Positions 43,584 to 55,426 of a DNA stretch of 64,000 bases are shown piece after piece (position 1 is the first letter of the stretch; each line of letters starts with the position of its first letter). A program made the position numbers and the translations under genes. The stretch lies in NCBI GenBank assembly GCA_016800925.1, contig JABCPU010000014.1:310001-374000 (forward strand), written 5' to 3'. The DNA comes from Suillus spraguei (lineage: Eukaryota; Basidiomycota; Agaricomycetes; Boletales; Suillaceae). The notes under the pieces are model-generated. The model made no database searches. It worked only from the letters and a program-made list of their open reading frames with translations, and was not told the DNA's origin.

Positions 43584-46500
43584 TTGTACTATAGCATGTC
43601 TCATCATTGTCCCTCATGTGGAAAAATATTTCAAGACCATACCACTCTCGCTCGGCACATGAGCCAACCTTGGTCTGGATGCAACACCTGGTTGGAAGAC
43701 CTGATCAACTCCACCACATTATCCAATGAAGATCATCCCATGGACTCAGCAGATGGCTTGGACATTGAACCCTTTCAAGGACTCAGTGACGATTTCTATG
43801 ACTTTGGTGATTTTGGCACTGAAGGAGAGGACGTGTCGAGAGTACATAGAGGTGGAAGTGAGCACAAGCGCAGTAGTGAATTGACTGGTGAAGTGACAGA
43901 CCTCTTTCCCAATCCCCCTCTGGCCTATCAGGATGGCTATACATTCTTGGGCCTGTTTGACTCCGACAAAAATAGCATACATCGGAAAACAAACCTTTAC
44001 TATCCTTTTAGCAGTCGGAGAGATTGGCAGCTTGCAGCATGGCTGCTACATTCAGGCCTGAGCATGGGGAAGATTGATTATTTTTTATCACTCGAAATGG
44101 TCAGTGTCAGGACTTCAAATTCGCTGTCATCCCTTGAATATATGACTTTTAAGATCAAGAATTTACCCTTATCATTCCATTCAGCTAAAGAATTACGGGG
44201 TCGAGCAGAGATGCTGCCCAGTGGTCCACATTGGCTGTCTCAAGTAATTCCAATGTCTCACCCTACAAATTCACCTGTGGTTCTATACTGGCGTGACCCT
44301 ATCAAGTGCATAGCCACAATCTTCAACCATCCATTATTCCACAACTATATCGACCTCATGCCTCACAGGGTGTACACCACCATGGAGAAGAAGTGTCGTG
44401 TATTTACTGAATGGATGACAGGAAATGACACATGGGACATGCAGGTGTGTAACAACTCAAATTTTGAAGTTCTGCAGCTAATGTATCCTTGAAGTCGGCA
44501 ATCCCTAGTGGCGTGACTCTCCTTGGCACCATTCTTTCTTCCGACAAGACAAATATCACTTCATTAACAGGGGATCATGTGGCTCATCCGCTCCTGATTA
44601 GCCTTGCAAATATTTATATGAAAATACAACTGAAATCGTCATCCAATGCTTTTGTTCTCACAGCCCTACTACCCGTCCCAAAGTTCATCCATAAGAAGAA
44701 GAGAATGAGGGGCGTGTTGGAGGATCGCCTCATGCACCAATGCCTCAACATTGTTCTTGAACCTTTAAAGCAAGCTGCTTGATTGGGCATCATGTTATCG
44801 GATCCCATCAGACATAGTCATTACTGCTTCACCCCTCTTGCAAGCTATATTGCTGATACCCTGGAAGCAATGATGCTGGCATCTGTTGGTGGAAAAACAT
44901 TGCCTGTGACTATGGCTATGTACAAGCAATTTGGAGATCCCTTCTGGCATGAACCCCAGACAAAATCGACTACTCTCATGCAGCTTGCTGTTGCAAAGTC
45001 ACATGCTGATCCCAATGATGTTGAGGCGTTCTTCCATGAAGCACAGAAGTTCCAACTGAATGGTGTCGAGAAACCGTTCTGGTGGGACTGGTTACTAGTG
45101 GAACCCTCCCATTTTTTTATGCTGGAATCACTCCACCATATTCACAAGCAATTCTATGACCATGACATGAAATGGCTCATTTGCGCTGTTGGAGAGTCTG
45201 AGATAGACTTCCATTTTTCTGTCTTACAGCCAATGACTGGCTACTGGCACTTTTGTGGAGGCATCTTAAAGCTGAAACAAGTCACTGGGCACTGTCAACA
45301 GGACATTGAACAATATATCATTGCCATCAGTGCGGATGGAGTACCTACCAATATTCTTGCTGCTGTATGCACGCTCATGCAATTCCGATATCTTGTGCAG
45401 TTGCCGTGCATTGATGAGGAGGATCTGAAGTGTATCTCAAGCACATTAGCTGAGTTCCATGCCAAAAAGGATGCAATCATTGCTGCTGGTGCTCGCTGGG
45501 GGAGTGGCAATAGAGTCATCAACAACTGGTATATACCCAAGCTGGAACTGATGCAAAGCATCATTGCCAGCATTCACAACTCTGGCATCATAGGACAATG
45601 GTCTGCTGACATTACTGAACATGCTCACATCACCGAGGTAAAAGATCCCGCAAGATCAAGCAATAACAACAACTACAACCCTCAGATTTGCCAATATCTT
45701 GATCATGCCAAAAAGTGTCGTCAATTTGAGCTCGCTACTGGCATTTTAGATTGCAAGGAGAGTGCTGGGAAGCTTGAAGATTCAGATCCTGATGATGAAG
45801 ATACCAATGTCAACAATGCTGATGTGCAAGATATTCTCATCAGCACAACACAATCACGCCCAATCACGAACTATTTTGAAATTTCTGAGCTGCTCCAGCA
45901 CTGAGAGTTGGGTTCAGTGCCTTTACCACTTCGCTCATTCGTCGTCAAGCACACTGCCCTTTATCTTGTGTATGATCCCTCCATTTGAAACATTACTGTT
46001 GATGAAGCTGCCATTAAATTTGCCCTACCGGATTTATGACCAGCCATTGCTGATTTCCTCCAATGGGAGGCAACTTATGGACATGCACATGCTCATGTGA
46101 TAGGTGGGCCTAGAAGGGCTGGGCCTACCACTATCCTTCCATTTGACAAAATTCAAGTCTGGTTCAAAATTCATTTGCAAGAGATGGAGCTATATGATGC
46201 TCACGCTGTTAGATCAGCTCAGACACTGAATTGTGCACCGCCCAACAACCCCTGGACCCTAGGCCGTTATGATATGAGCATCATTGAGACTGATGCAAGC
46301 CACACATGGCCTAACAGTGGTCTTTCTGGTGCGATCTCTGTTTTGATTTGTGATAAATGCCTTACCTCAAACCTCTCGTTTTCCACAGGTCACACAGTCA
46401 CCCAGATTAGACTTATCATGTGGCCTATTGGTAAGAGCAGCACATAATGGTCATGGAAAGACCAATTTCTCACCTTTGTCCAATGTTTTAACATCTCGAA

Positions 46501-46735
46501 CAATCAAGATCCAACTACGCAGCTGCATCTGCTCAAGCAAGCCTAGCGTTCAAATGGAAACTGAATGGGAGATGTCATACCTGTCTCTCAAATGAGGGCC
46601 CCCATCAACCTAATCCCGCGCTTTGGCGCTATTGCAGATGTCCATTTAATAGCATACAACAGCATGGAGCATGCCGTGGAGTTTTGGTTTAATGAGTTTG
46701 GGGACAAAACCATGTACTTTGCGCTATCAAGATAA
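43584..46735 (+). pseudogene. Plavaka-type transposase copy P3 (nearly complete, TGA-interrupted)
   Basis: The N-terminus has a C2H2 zinc finger, CPSCGKIFQDHTTLARHMSQ. Next come YPFSSRRDWQLAAWLLHSGLS, AKELRGRAEMLPSGPHWLSQV and MEKKCRVFTEWMTG (43584-44435), a short intron-like gap, then LGTILSSDKTNITSLTGDHV and RMRGVLEDRLMHQCLNIVLE (44489-44779). The main block has LSDPIRHSHYCFTPLASYIAD, KPFWWDWLLVEPSHFF, FSVLQPMTGYWHF, NNWYIPKLELMQS and WSADITEHAHITEVKDPAR (44783-45904). It continues to PIGKSSTQWSWKDQFLTF and NSMEHAVEFWFNEFGDKT (to 46735). TGA codons at 44780, 45902, 45986 and 46037 sit where Arg is expected. The middle region present in P1 (GLKCDTDG to YIADYPEQ) is absent. FunK1 follows immediately. 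Confidence 0.85.
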
Positions 46736-47564
46736 TATTTGGCACAAATATGAGGCCATTTTTGTATGGGTGGTCAAAGGGTAGTTATATGTATTAGTAG
46801 TATCGTTCCCATGAATTGTTCCTGTGTACCAACATAGAACACTATGACAATATGCCAAATGGCAAACATTTCTATTCAGTTGGCCTCAGGATGAAGCTAG
46901 CATCTTTCATGCCAGCTCCTGCAGTACACGATGTAATGACCATGGATATACTCACCAATTTGGAGCTTAGCCGCTTGATACTTGAAGAAAATCACCTTGA
47001 CCACAAAGATGAGCTCGGACATCTATTGTCACTGATATTCAGGTCCTACACAAATCATGTTCCAAAGGCAGAAGAACTCACTGTTCCATTAAAAAAAATA
47101 CCTGTTGATTCTAGGACCAACGCCTTTCTGGACATTGAAGACAAGGAAACCACAGTACCACTCTATGATGGCCAAACTCGTCAATGGAATTGGGCCCTTC
47201 CAACATCATACAAATCTGCTAGTTATGCTGGTAGTGGGGTGGGAGGAAGGAAAGGTGGCACAAACAGGGAGCTGGGAGATTGGGAGTTGGTCAATAACAG
47301 GACAGAGGTTGATCTGTCAGGGTCTCAGCCTAAGTCCACCACTGATCAGACAAATTCAGACTTGCTGGTAAAGGATGACCCTACTATGTCGTCCATGACT
47401 GATGTCAGCAGTGATTCTGGGGACTCTGGGGACTCTTGGGAGACATCTCCTGATGGACACGAGGAGGCACTGGCATCAGCGTCTTCAGACTCAGAGACTA
47501 GTAGAGAAACAGAACCCAAATCATTGACAACCAAGACCATCTTCGGGTCCGTTTTCAACACCGT

Positions 47565-48454
47565 TGTAAAGATACAATCTAGCCTGGGCTGTAGATGAAC
47601 CATGGCCTAAACTAGTATGCGAGTCTTGCGCTCCGTCTAGTCTGCTTCACTTGCAAAGCAAGAGCGTTCGACTCTAAAGGGAATGCTAAGTTAATATAGT
47701 TCAATAATGCCTAACCAGTGGTGCAAGACTGCCATCGGAGGTAGCGAGATGCTAGCGGTGACCTCTGGTCTGTGGGAAACTAGTGGTAAAACTAGCAGTA
47801 AGTGCGGGAAAGCGGTTAGACAAGCAGTAGTGCAAGTGGTAAAACTGTGGTAGTGTGTGCGGTAAAACTGCAGTAAGGCGTGGGAAACTGGCGGTAAAAC
47901 AAGTGGTGAAACATAGCAATGAAGCACAGGAAAGCGTAGCACAAGCGGTGAAGCGCGGGAAAGAAGTAAAGAGCGGTGGTGCGTGCAGCAATAAAACAAT
48001 TCTTAAGAGACAGTAGTGGTGACAATTCCTAAGTACCGTGTGTACCATAGAGGGAAAAGTAAAAGTACCGGAATGTGCGAAGAGTCCTTTTTAACATGTA
48101 CCGTGAACAGCCAGAATACATAGTGAGAACGGTAGCGAGATAGAGATATTTAGCTAAGAGGCACACAGCAAGCAAGCGGTGTCACAGAAGGTAAGGTAAG
48201 TCTTGCCATAGCTTTAGTAACAGCGGAAACGAATATGCTATGCACCAATGGATCTTAGATGGAAATGGAATGGACAGGAAGACATCGGTAGCGAGATTTG
48301 GTAAGGGGCAAGGATCCACGGAGCGAAAATGGTACTGGTGAAGCGAAAAGGGGTAATGCTCACTATAGGGGTTTTCTTGGTAGCCGCTGTAGGCAGTAAT
48401 GAGAAACTTGTGTAAAACAGCACTTTCATGGTCAGCGTGACTTTGTTTGCTACA
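47565..48454 (-). mobile_element. LTR-R repeat copy 1 (solo)
   Basis: Reads TGTAAAGATAC to GTTTGCTACA, 890 bp, with a perfect 4-bp target duplication CCGT (47561-47564 and 48455-48458). TG...CA ends and the absence of ORFs suggest a solo LTR or a non-autonomous element. It is the inverse of copy 2. Confidence 0.85.
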
Positions 48455-49934
48455 CCGTTACCTCTGCCCTTCTCTTAAAGGAACCTAATCTCGCTCACAA
48501 ACATAACTTATCGCACAAATGGAGTGCAGCAAACTCCTCACGCCCAGTTCATGGTGAAGAAATTGCGCGAAAACCAGACCTTACCTTACTTGACAATTTG
48601 AAGGCTAGGTGGGACACCATCAAAGCAGTGTGCGAGCTGACTGCGAGTCCATACCTACCCTCCAAGACCCTCTCAAAAACTCTCGATAGCAAAGCCTACC
48701 TTCTTTTGAAGCATCAACCCTGGAGACGCTTCACTTTATTTATCTCTCTCTGCAATGAGTATCACGATCTTCGCGTCCACTTGTATGACCACTCTGGTGG
48801 TGTCGTGAGCCCATGCACTAATATCAACAAGGAGCCTGATAAGTATCTGCACATTTTTTCATGCATTGTCTTCGGGAATCTTGAGTGCATCGGATTCGAC
48901 CCTACCATTAGCATATTAAAACACACCCTTCACTGCATGCTCAAACTCTCCAGCTCCCACCCTACCAAGAACCTGCCTTCCAAGAAAGGATCTCATCGAG
49001 AGTGCACAGATAGAGGAGGTCATTGAGAGTTCCAAACTTGAGGAGAACGAGCTCTCCCTCCCTCCTGCCATCACAGAGGACACGGTGCCCACCCCCGCAG
49101 CTGGTAACCCTCTGATGTGCCCCCCTGTAGTAGAAGTCCCCGAAGATCCTCTCAGCCCTGAGCCAGTTCTAGAGCTGATCAGCAAAATACGTGTTGATAA
49201 GAACACATATGACATCTTGGAAATCATCTTCTCTACCCAGGGCCTCATTGGTCGTGGCAGTGTGTGCGACTTGGCCAGGAAGGACAATGAGGAGTATATC
49301 ATAAAAGACCATTGGGTTCTCGGGGGCAAAAAAGCAGTGCTGAATGAGATCAATATGATGAAGAAGATGGAGGGTGTCCGTGGAGTTCCTCAACTTATTG
49401 AGTATTGGCTCATCAAAGTTGCACCCGGCGAGGTTGAGGACACGCGAGTGTATTGTTACAATTTTTCACATAGCATACAGCACACCTTCCATACTTACAT
49501 TCACCTAGTCTTGAAGCCCTGCGCACGACCATTGCATAAATTCTGCTCAAAGGTCGAGTTCTTAAGCGCAATATGGGACATAGTGAATAGTGAGTAATAT
49601 ATTTCAAATGAATGTCCTACTAATACTTATCATTATCTTTCAGTCCAGAGGCAAGTGGTAGAAAAGCGCAAGGTTCTCCACCATGATGCTAGTCTGAACA
49701 ATGCGATGATCGAGGATGATGGTGATGGCTCCCACGGAATGCTGATAGACTGGGAGTTCACGGTTGATATTGTAGAAGGTGAGCAATATGTTGTTGGTGG
49801 TACTGTGAGTATTATTTCACTTTTGGGCACAAGTATTGATAATGTGTTGATCACCCCAGGGCACCCTACCCTTCATGTCGCAGTCGCTTCTTTTTAGCCT
49901 TTACCTTCACACACCAGATACATCGGACGAGTGC

Positions 49935-50865
49935 TGTGACAAACAAACTCATGCTGAGCTTGAAACAGCACATTTTCATATAGGTGTCACACAGCAATCA
50001 TTATCCTTACCCTTCGGCTTCACCGTCCTACTTTACCATGTGTTTACCCCTATCTAATGGTATCGTTCCGCACTCCGGAAGCCTCGTTGCAGCTTAACGG
50101 CTGTACTGTGGCAACTTTCCCGCAAAGCGGTGATCTTCGGCAATCTCTGCGAACCCATTTGGAATCCTCAAGCAAGATTCACCGTCCGTCCAATGTCCAT
50201 CCAGTCTTGCTGGTACGTAATGTTTTGTAAACTGTAGTGCAGTCTTATTACATGTCTGCTGCATGTTAATCCTATCCCTTCCGTTTCCGTAGCTATTCCT
50301 TTCGTATAAAATTCCTAGGTACCCATACTCTTTCCTTACTTCCCTCCTATAGTACACACGGTACTTAGGAATAGTCACCACTACTGTCACTACGAAATAA
50401 AGTCCTTTACTGAAGTCACTGTTTCCTTAAGAATTGCTTTACCGCTGCATGCACCACCACTCTTTACTGCTTTCCCGCGCTTCACCGCTAGCGCTACCGC
50501 TTTCTCACGCTTCACCGCTACACTACTGCTTGTTTTACCGCAGAAGTTCCCACGCTTACCACAGAAGTTCCCACGCTTACCGCAGTTTTACTGTTCACGC
50601 TACCGCTTGCCTACCGCATTCCCATGCTTACCGCTAGTTTTATTGCAAGTTTCCCATAGACTGGAGGTCACCGCTAGCATCTCGCTACCTCCAACGGCAT
50701 TCTCACACCGCAGGTTAGGCATTATTGAACTATACTAACTTAGCATTCCCTTTAGGGTCGAACGTTCTTGCCTTTGCAAGTGAAGCAGACTAGGTAGAGC
50801 GCAAGACTCACATACTAGTTTAGGCTGTGGTTTATCTACAGCCCAGGCTAGATTGTATCTTTACA
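49935..50865 (+). mobile_element. LTR-R repeat copy 2 (solo)
   Basis: Reads TGTGACAAAC to TATCTTTACA, 931 bp, flanked by GTGC (49931-49934) and GCGC (50866-50869): a 4-bp duplication with one CpG transition. It is rich in TTACCGC and CGCTTACC units. Excision restores the FunK1 frame. Confidence 0.85.
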
Positions 50866-51856
50866 GCGCAGTGGCAAGCGTGCATTGGGTTTGAGACCAT
50901 ACCCAGTCGCCCTGATCAAGCATGACTACAAGGATGATCTTGAATCAATGTTTTACATATTTGTCTGGACCTGTATCGAGTACAGGGGCCCTCTTGGCAT
51001 GAAGTGTGTTCTCCCTAAGCACACAAAAGAGAATTTGAATTGGATCACACGTGAATGGTCCAGGACATACGAGCAGTGCAGTGTCAGTAAAACACAGTTC
51101 TTTCACCATTCCGATCACTACACTGTACAACTTACCAAATAATTTGATCCTTACTTTTGGGATCTCCTTCCACTCGCATTGGAATGGTACAATCAAATCA
51201 AAGATCCAGCATCAGTACGTTTCAACAACATAATTGCAATGCTGGAAAAACACCTTGCCAACCTTCCATGGAATGAGCCATCCCCTGGGCTTTTAGTCTT
51301 GACATGGATACTCCAGGGGCTCTCAGCATCAGCAAGTTCTCTCAGTACTGATGAAGAAGACATGCCATCTGTAGGTGGGACATCAAAGAAACGAGTTATT
51401 GAACACTGATGGATGACAGATCTTATACTACCCAAGCCGAAGAGGAACAAGATTGGATAGAGTAGTAATAGTAATATGTAGTATTACAAAATGTTATACT
51501 CATACTAGATATGATATTAATTCTAAAGTTCGAGTCACATGATTGCCCTATGTAGTTATAGATGTGGCCAAATATAATTTAAATCCTTACTCTGAGTTGA
51601 ACTTTGTACGTCCTTGATTGAGTCATCATCCTTATTACCTCGGTGAAGATCCAACTTGCGAATTTTTCTGCCTGTAGGCAGCGCCAGTTGAGTCATTTTT
51701 CCAAATATCTACCCAGCAGTGAGAGATACTCACTTGGAATTATGCAACAACACTTAAAAGATGGTGTGTGTTTATCAATGGTTTTCTTGCTACTCACCAC
51801 CAGTGCTACTCAGACTTCATTCCTTCTGTCCCAGGCCTTGACCTGGACCAGTCATG

Positions 51857-54800
51857 TCACATTCCAGGTCTCGCTCCAGCCCCAAGAAAAAGAGATTGAA
51901 GTGTAAAGCTGTAGACTCTGACAGGCAAGTGAATTCAACCAAGAAGTTGCAGGCTGGGGCCAACATGTTTCCAATCTCAATGTGCCAGAGTTTGTGGACA
52001 ACACCCAGGCCACTCGACATTCTGGGCGTGCAGGTGCAGGAAGAGGAGGTAGGGCTGTCCAACTAGAGAAGATTGGTGCTCTTTTAGATGCCTCTCACAT
52101 GTGCACCACCTGTCATATACCATACTTCTAATCCCAGATCCGACCATATCCGATCAGATCCAATCGATTCTATTTCTGTCTGGTCCACAGATCCTGTCCA
52201 GATCACCCATCCAAATGTGCCCACTTCTCGCACTCTAACTCCCTTGTGTATATCTGCGTCTATCTCCTTTCATCATTCCTCCTGTTTCCAGTATTCCGTC
52301 TGTGTATACTTCCATCCTGTGTCACTGATCTGTTACCTGTGTTTCATTTCCGATTCATGCTTACTGATCTGCTGTGCATTAACTAATAGACTTCCGTTAC
52401 ACTTCGTACATAGCCCTTGGTCCCAGACTTGTTGATTATCTGTATTAGATACTTACAGTATATATACCACTTGTAGATCTCTGTAGAACCTTAGTTCAAA
52501 TATCATCTTAGATTCTGCTCATTCTGCTTCCTCCAGACTTAAATCACTTTCCGCTCTAAGTCATCTTCCAAGACTTGGGATTGATTCCCATAGTCTATAT
52601 CTCCGACTCTATCTTCGGATAGTCTATCTCTGTTAGTTTCTAGTTAGGAACTCATTCCAAAGCTAGCCTTAATCCTCGTTCTATTCCTACGTTCTGGATA
52701 ACCTTCAGATGTATCATATCCAATACCTTCGGACATCCGGATCCATCATGCAACTCCTTCTGGATCTTCGGACATATACCTTCTCCCTGAAATAAGGGGC
52801 ATTACTCAGGAAAGGGGCACAGTGCACGAACTGAGGCCAAAGCCCTTCAGATCTCTCTCCCTTTGAGTACAGTCTTAACACCACCCAACGCAAGAGCACT
52901 ACCTCGACTCGAACACTCCTGCAAACCCTCTCACTCCAGAACAGCCTTGTAAGGGCCGTGGGATTCACTCAAAGGTAAACATGCTTACAGCCATAGATAA
53001 TCATACTGAATGTTATCCAGAAACCCCCTCCACCTCCATACAGCCCCTCAGAGACAGTGGATCCTCCAAGTTCTAGAAAGCAGGGGAAGAAGGATAAGGC
53101 AATGAAGAAGGGTATTGCTCCTGCCTCTACTAGTAGCTGTGAGGTACCAAATCTCCAACCCAGCTTTTCACACCGCAAACCTGGGTCACAGTTTGGATTC
53201 AAGCAGTCCCTCATCCCCCCTGGCACAGACGTTCATTTGCAGGTTAACAATACACTCATAGCTGCCACCAAGAAGCCTTCAGACCCCACAGCACATCCTC
53301 CAGCACCCATATATCCAATGCCAACAGCACCTACCACATCCACATCAGTTATGCATCAAACTGATGCTACATTTTACAAGAACCTGAACCCTGCCCTGCA
53401 GTCAACCACTGATGTATGTTTGGAATCACGAGGCACTGATTCTGAAAGTTCAGACTCTGAGACTACTGACGATGGTGATGAAAGTGATGACGATGATAAG
53501 GATAGCAGTAGTAGCGATGACGACAATGACGGTCAGGACGCTCATGGAGACCAAGAAGTGGGATGGGGTGCAGCGTATGGGCACCATAGTGCTCATCCCA
53601 GTAAGCCAATAGTTTTCTTGGTGATCATACTGAATGTAAGACAGGTTTTTCAAAAGAAGCTCAACCATCACAACCTCTTGTCACTACCGCCCTTCCCACT
53701 GACTTTGAATTTCAACACTCGCATGATGAAGATGATAATGCAGCAATGAAGTCTTTAGTAGCTGATGTCACATCCAGCACTGACAATGCTTCGACTCCGG
53801 TATATCTTATATATTTTTCTGCTATCTGCTAACCTTCTCTTTGTTGAAGGTCATACCTGCTGATGTCCTACACCTTCACCACAAGTGAAATGGACGTCCC
53901 CACCCTCCCAACCCTGTAATCCTCAATCTCTTACGTCAGGCTGAGACAAAAGATCTCAAGTCGAAATCAAAGGCCAAACCGAAATCAAAGGCATCATGTG
54001 AAGGTTTGAAGGCTACGCAGTTGGGATGGTATGGTCCCCGTTGGAAGAGTTTTCTCGAGTATGCAAAGGGAGAGTGCCATGTCCAACATGCGATAGAGAA
54101 CCCATTCCTGAATTCGTCGATGATTTGCCAGGTTCTGTTAATGAGACCCTCATGTCTTCACTTGTAGAGTGGCTTGAAGGAGGTAAGCAAGTTGAAGAGG
54201 GTACACATTCTTTCCACCTCAAGACATTTTACTCGAGGGAGTCTACTAGGTGTGTGGCCTGATTGGAAACATGACATGGCAAAGCTGGTATGTACATCTG
54301 GCAGTCTACTGTCGCACATCTGATTTCTACTAATGCACTGTTACCATCCTTATATAACCTCATCCTGCCATCTGATATTCCTCCCCAAGAATGTGCAGCC
54401 TGGGTTGAAGAGGCTGCGACGACGTTGCTAGAGGACTCCGCCTTTCTGCACTACGGTGTGGATGAACTCGGCAAAACTCAAAATGCAGCTCACCCGGCGC
54501 TGCGTGAGGCTGTCATTGCTTTCTTCTACACTGGCTCTTATCGTGTCGCTCGCAGGAGACCTGACATATTTCAGAAGCAGTTACCTTTGGAGTGCCTTGC
54601 TTTAGTTTGTACGGCGGTAAAGTTTTTCATGTTTGCATACTACTTTACAATCTACTGACACCATTTCCCCTAGGTTAACTGTGTCCTCGATGGCTTAAAG
54701 AGGAATGGTAACAGCAAATCAATTCCGAAGTTTACTTCCAAAGAGTATGGCACTTTGTATGATTTGATGTTCAAACTACTGAGATGACTCATGGATGATC

Positions 54801-54984
54801 CTTATCATGGACCGAAGCTGGTGCAACAGCTTCGTTCGTGGGCTGAAGCTGGATGGCAAGCTGCGCGTTTTTCATGAAGTTTTGAATACTAATCGAAATT
54901 CACACAGGGTGGAGTCTTACAAGGTCGACGGCAACTTGGATGATGCATCAAGGCATCGTCATCTGCAACTCGTGCTTGATTGAG
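51857..54984 (+). pseudogene. DUF6532-like gene, copy 1, split by a solo LTR-A
   Basis: Starts with a Ser/Lys-rich stretch (SRSRSSPKKKRLKCK), then NVPEFVDNTQATRHSG in a neighbouring frame and GRAVQLEKIGALLDASHM. LTR-A (52111-52880) lies here; excision with one CCACC rejoins the frame into TTQRKSTTSTRTLL. A Pro-rich and acidic region follows (53057-53600). The C-terminal domain includes YGPRWKSFLEYAKGECHVQHA, DLPGSVNETLMSSLVEWLEGG (frame change near 54100), SDIPPQECAAWVEEAATTLL, HPALREAVIAFFYTGSYRVA, RRPDIFQKQLPLECLALV, an intron (54614-54673) and VLDGLKRNG, IPKFTSKEYGTLYDLMF, DPYHGPKLVQQLRSWAEAGW. I recall this C-terminal pattern as DUF6532 of Agaricomycetes; its function is unknown. A TGA near 54785 replaces Arg. 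Confidence 0.72.
52111..52880 (+). mobile_element. Solo LTR, family LTR-A
   Basis: A 770-bp LTR, TGTCATATACC to TTAACA, with perfect CCACC target duplications (52106-52110 and 52881-52885). It is inserted in the N-terminal coding part of the DUF6532-like gene. Confidence 0.95.
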
Positions 54985-55426
54985 GTCTCGGAGTTCTTTG
55001 TCCTATTGCCCCGTTTATCTCAAGTGTCTTTTTCCTGTTAGTATAGTACCATGTATCCGCTAGCGCATTATCTGATTGAATACTATGCATTTTGTGATCA
55101 TTTGTGCTTATTTGTGCATGGGTGGACAGTTGAGCAGTGAGCATAATGTCATTTGATTGTACGAGAGCCATTTTCTGGGTGTCTGTAGAGTGTGTGCACA
55201 GAATCTCACAGAAAGAATTGTACTGTGGTGAGCTAGCTAATAGGGACCAAGCTGTCAGGCTGGCACACTGTACAGAGCAAAGTAGTTTACTGATGATCAT
55301 GTAGCTGAATCACTGGAATGAAGTTCCCAGATAGGTTTATCGATAGACTCGGCGGCATGTAAATACTAGATATGGAGAACATGTTGCATATAATATTACA
55401 ATGATACATTTTGTTGTACTTTCATG
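54985..55426. other. No gene recognised
   Basis: A spacer between the DUF6532-like gene and the minus-strand transcription-factor cluster; short frames only. Confidence 0.5.

Larger units (their letters stand above)
46816..51409 (+). pseudogene. FunK1-type fungal kinase, copy 1, split by two LTR-R insertions
   Basis: The N-terminal part (46816-47564) begins with DNMPNGKHFYSV and is Ser/Asp-rich towards the first insertion. LTR-R (47565-48454) interrupts an ACC-GTT codon pair, and the frame resumes exactly at 48460 with TSALLLKEPN. Then come RKPDLTLLDNLKARWDTIK, a FunK1 N-terminal domain (YDHSGGVV, CIGFDP), N-lobe GLIGRGSVCDLA and EEYIIKDHW, introns 49590-49643 and 49805-49859, catalytic LHHDASLNNAMI, LIDWEF and GTLPFMSQSLL. 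The second LTR-R (49935-50865) follows codon TGC; removing it plus 4 bp joins to SGKRALGLRPYP and HDYKDDLESMFYIFVWTC. A TAA at 51140 precedes the C-terminal YFWDLLPLALEWYNQ. FunK1 kinases are probable Ser/Thr kinases of unknown substrate. Confidence 0.82.

Noticed and set aside
43584..46735. TET/JBP dioxygenase genes linked to Plavaka or KDZ transposons
   Set aside because: Such links are described for some mushroom genomes, but I found no dioxygenase motif in this window.
53412..53612. Met/Thr-rich plus-strand frame
   Set aside because: It is a shifted reading of the acidic Asp/Ser-rich tract of the DUF6532-like gene.
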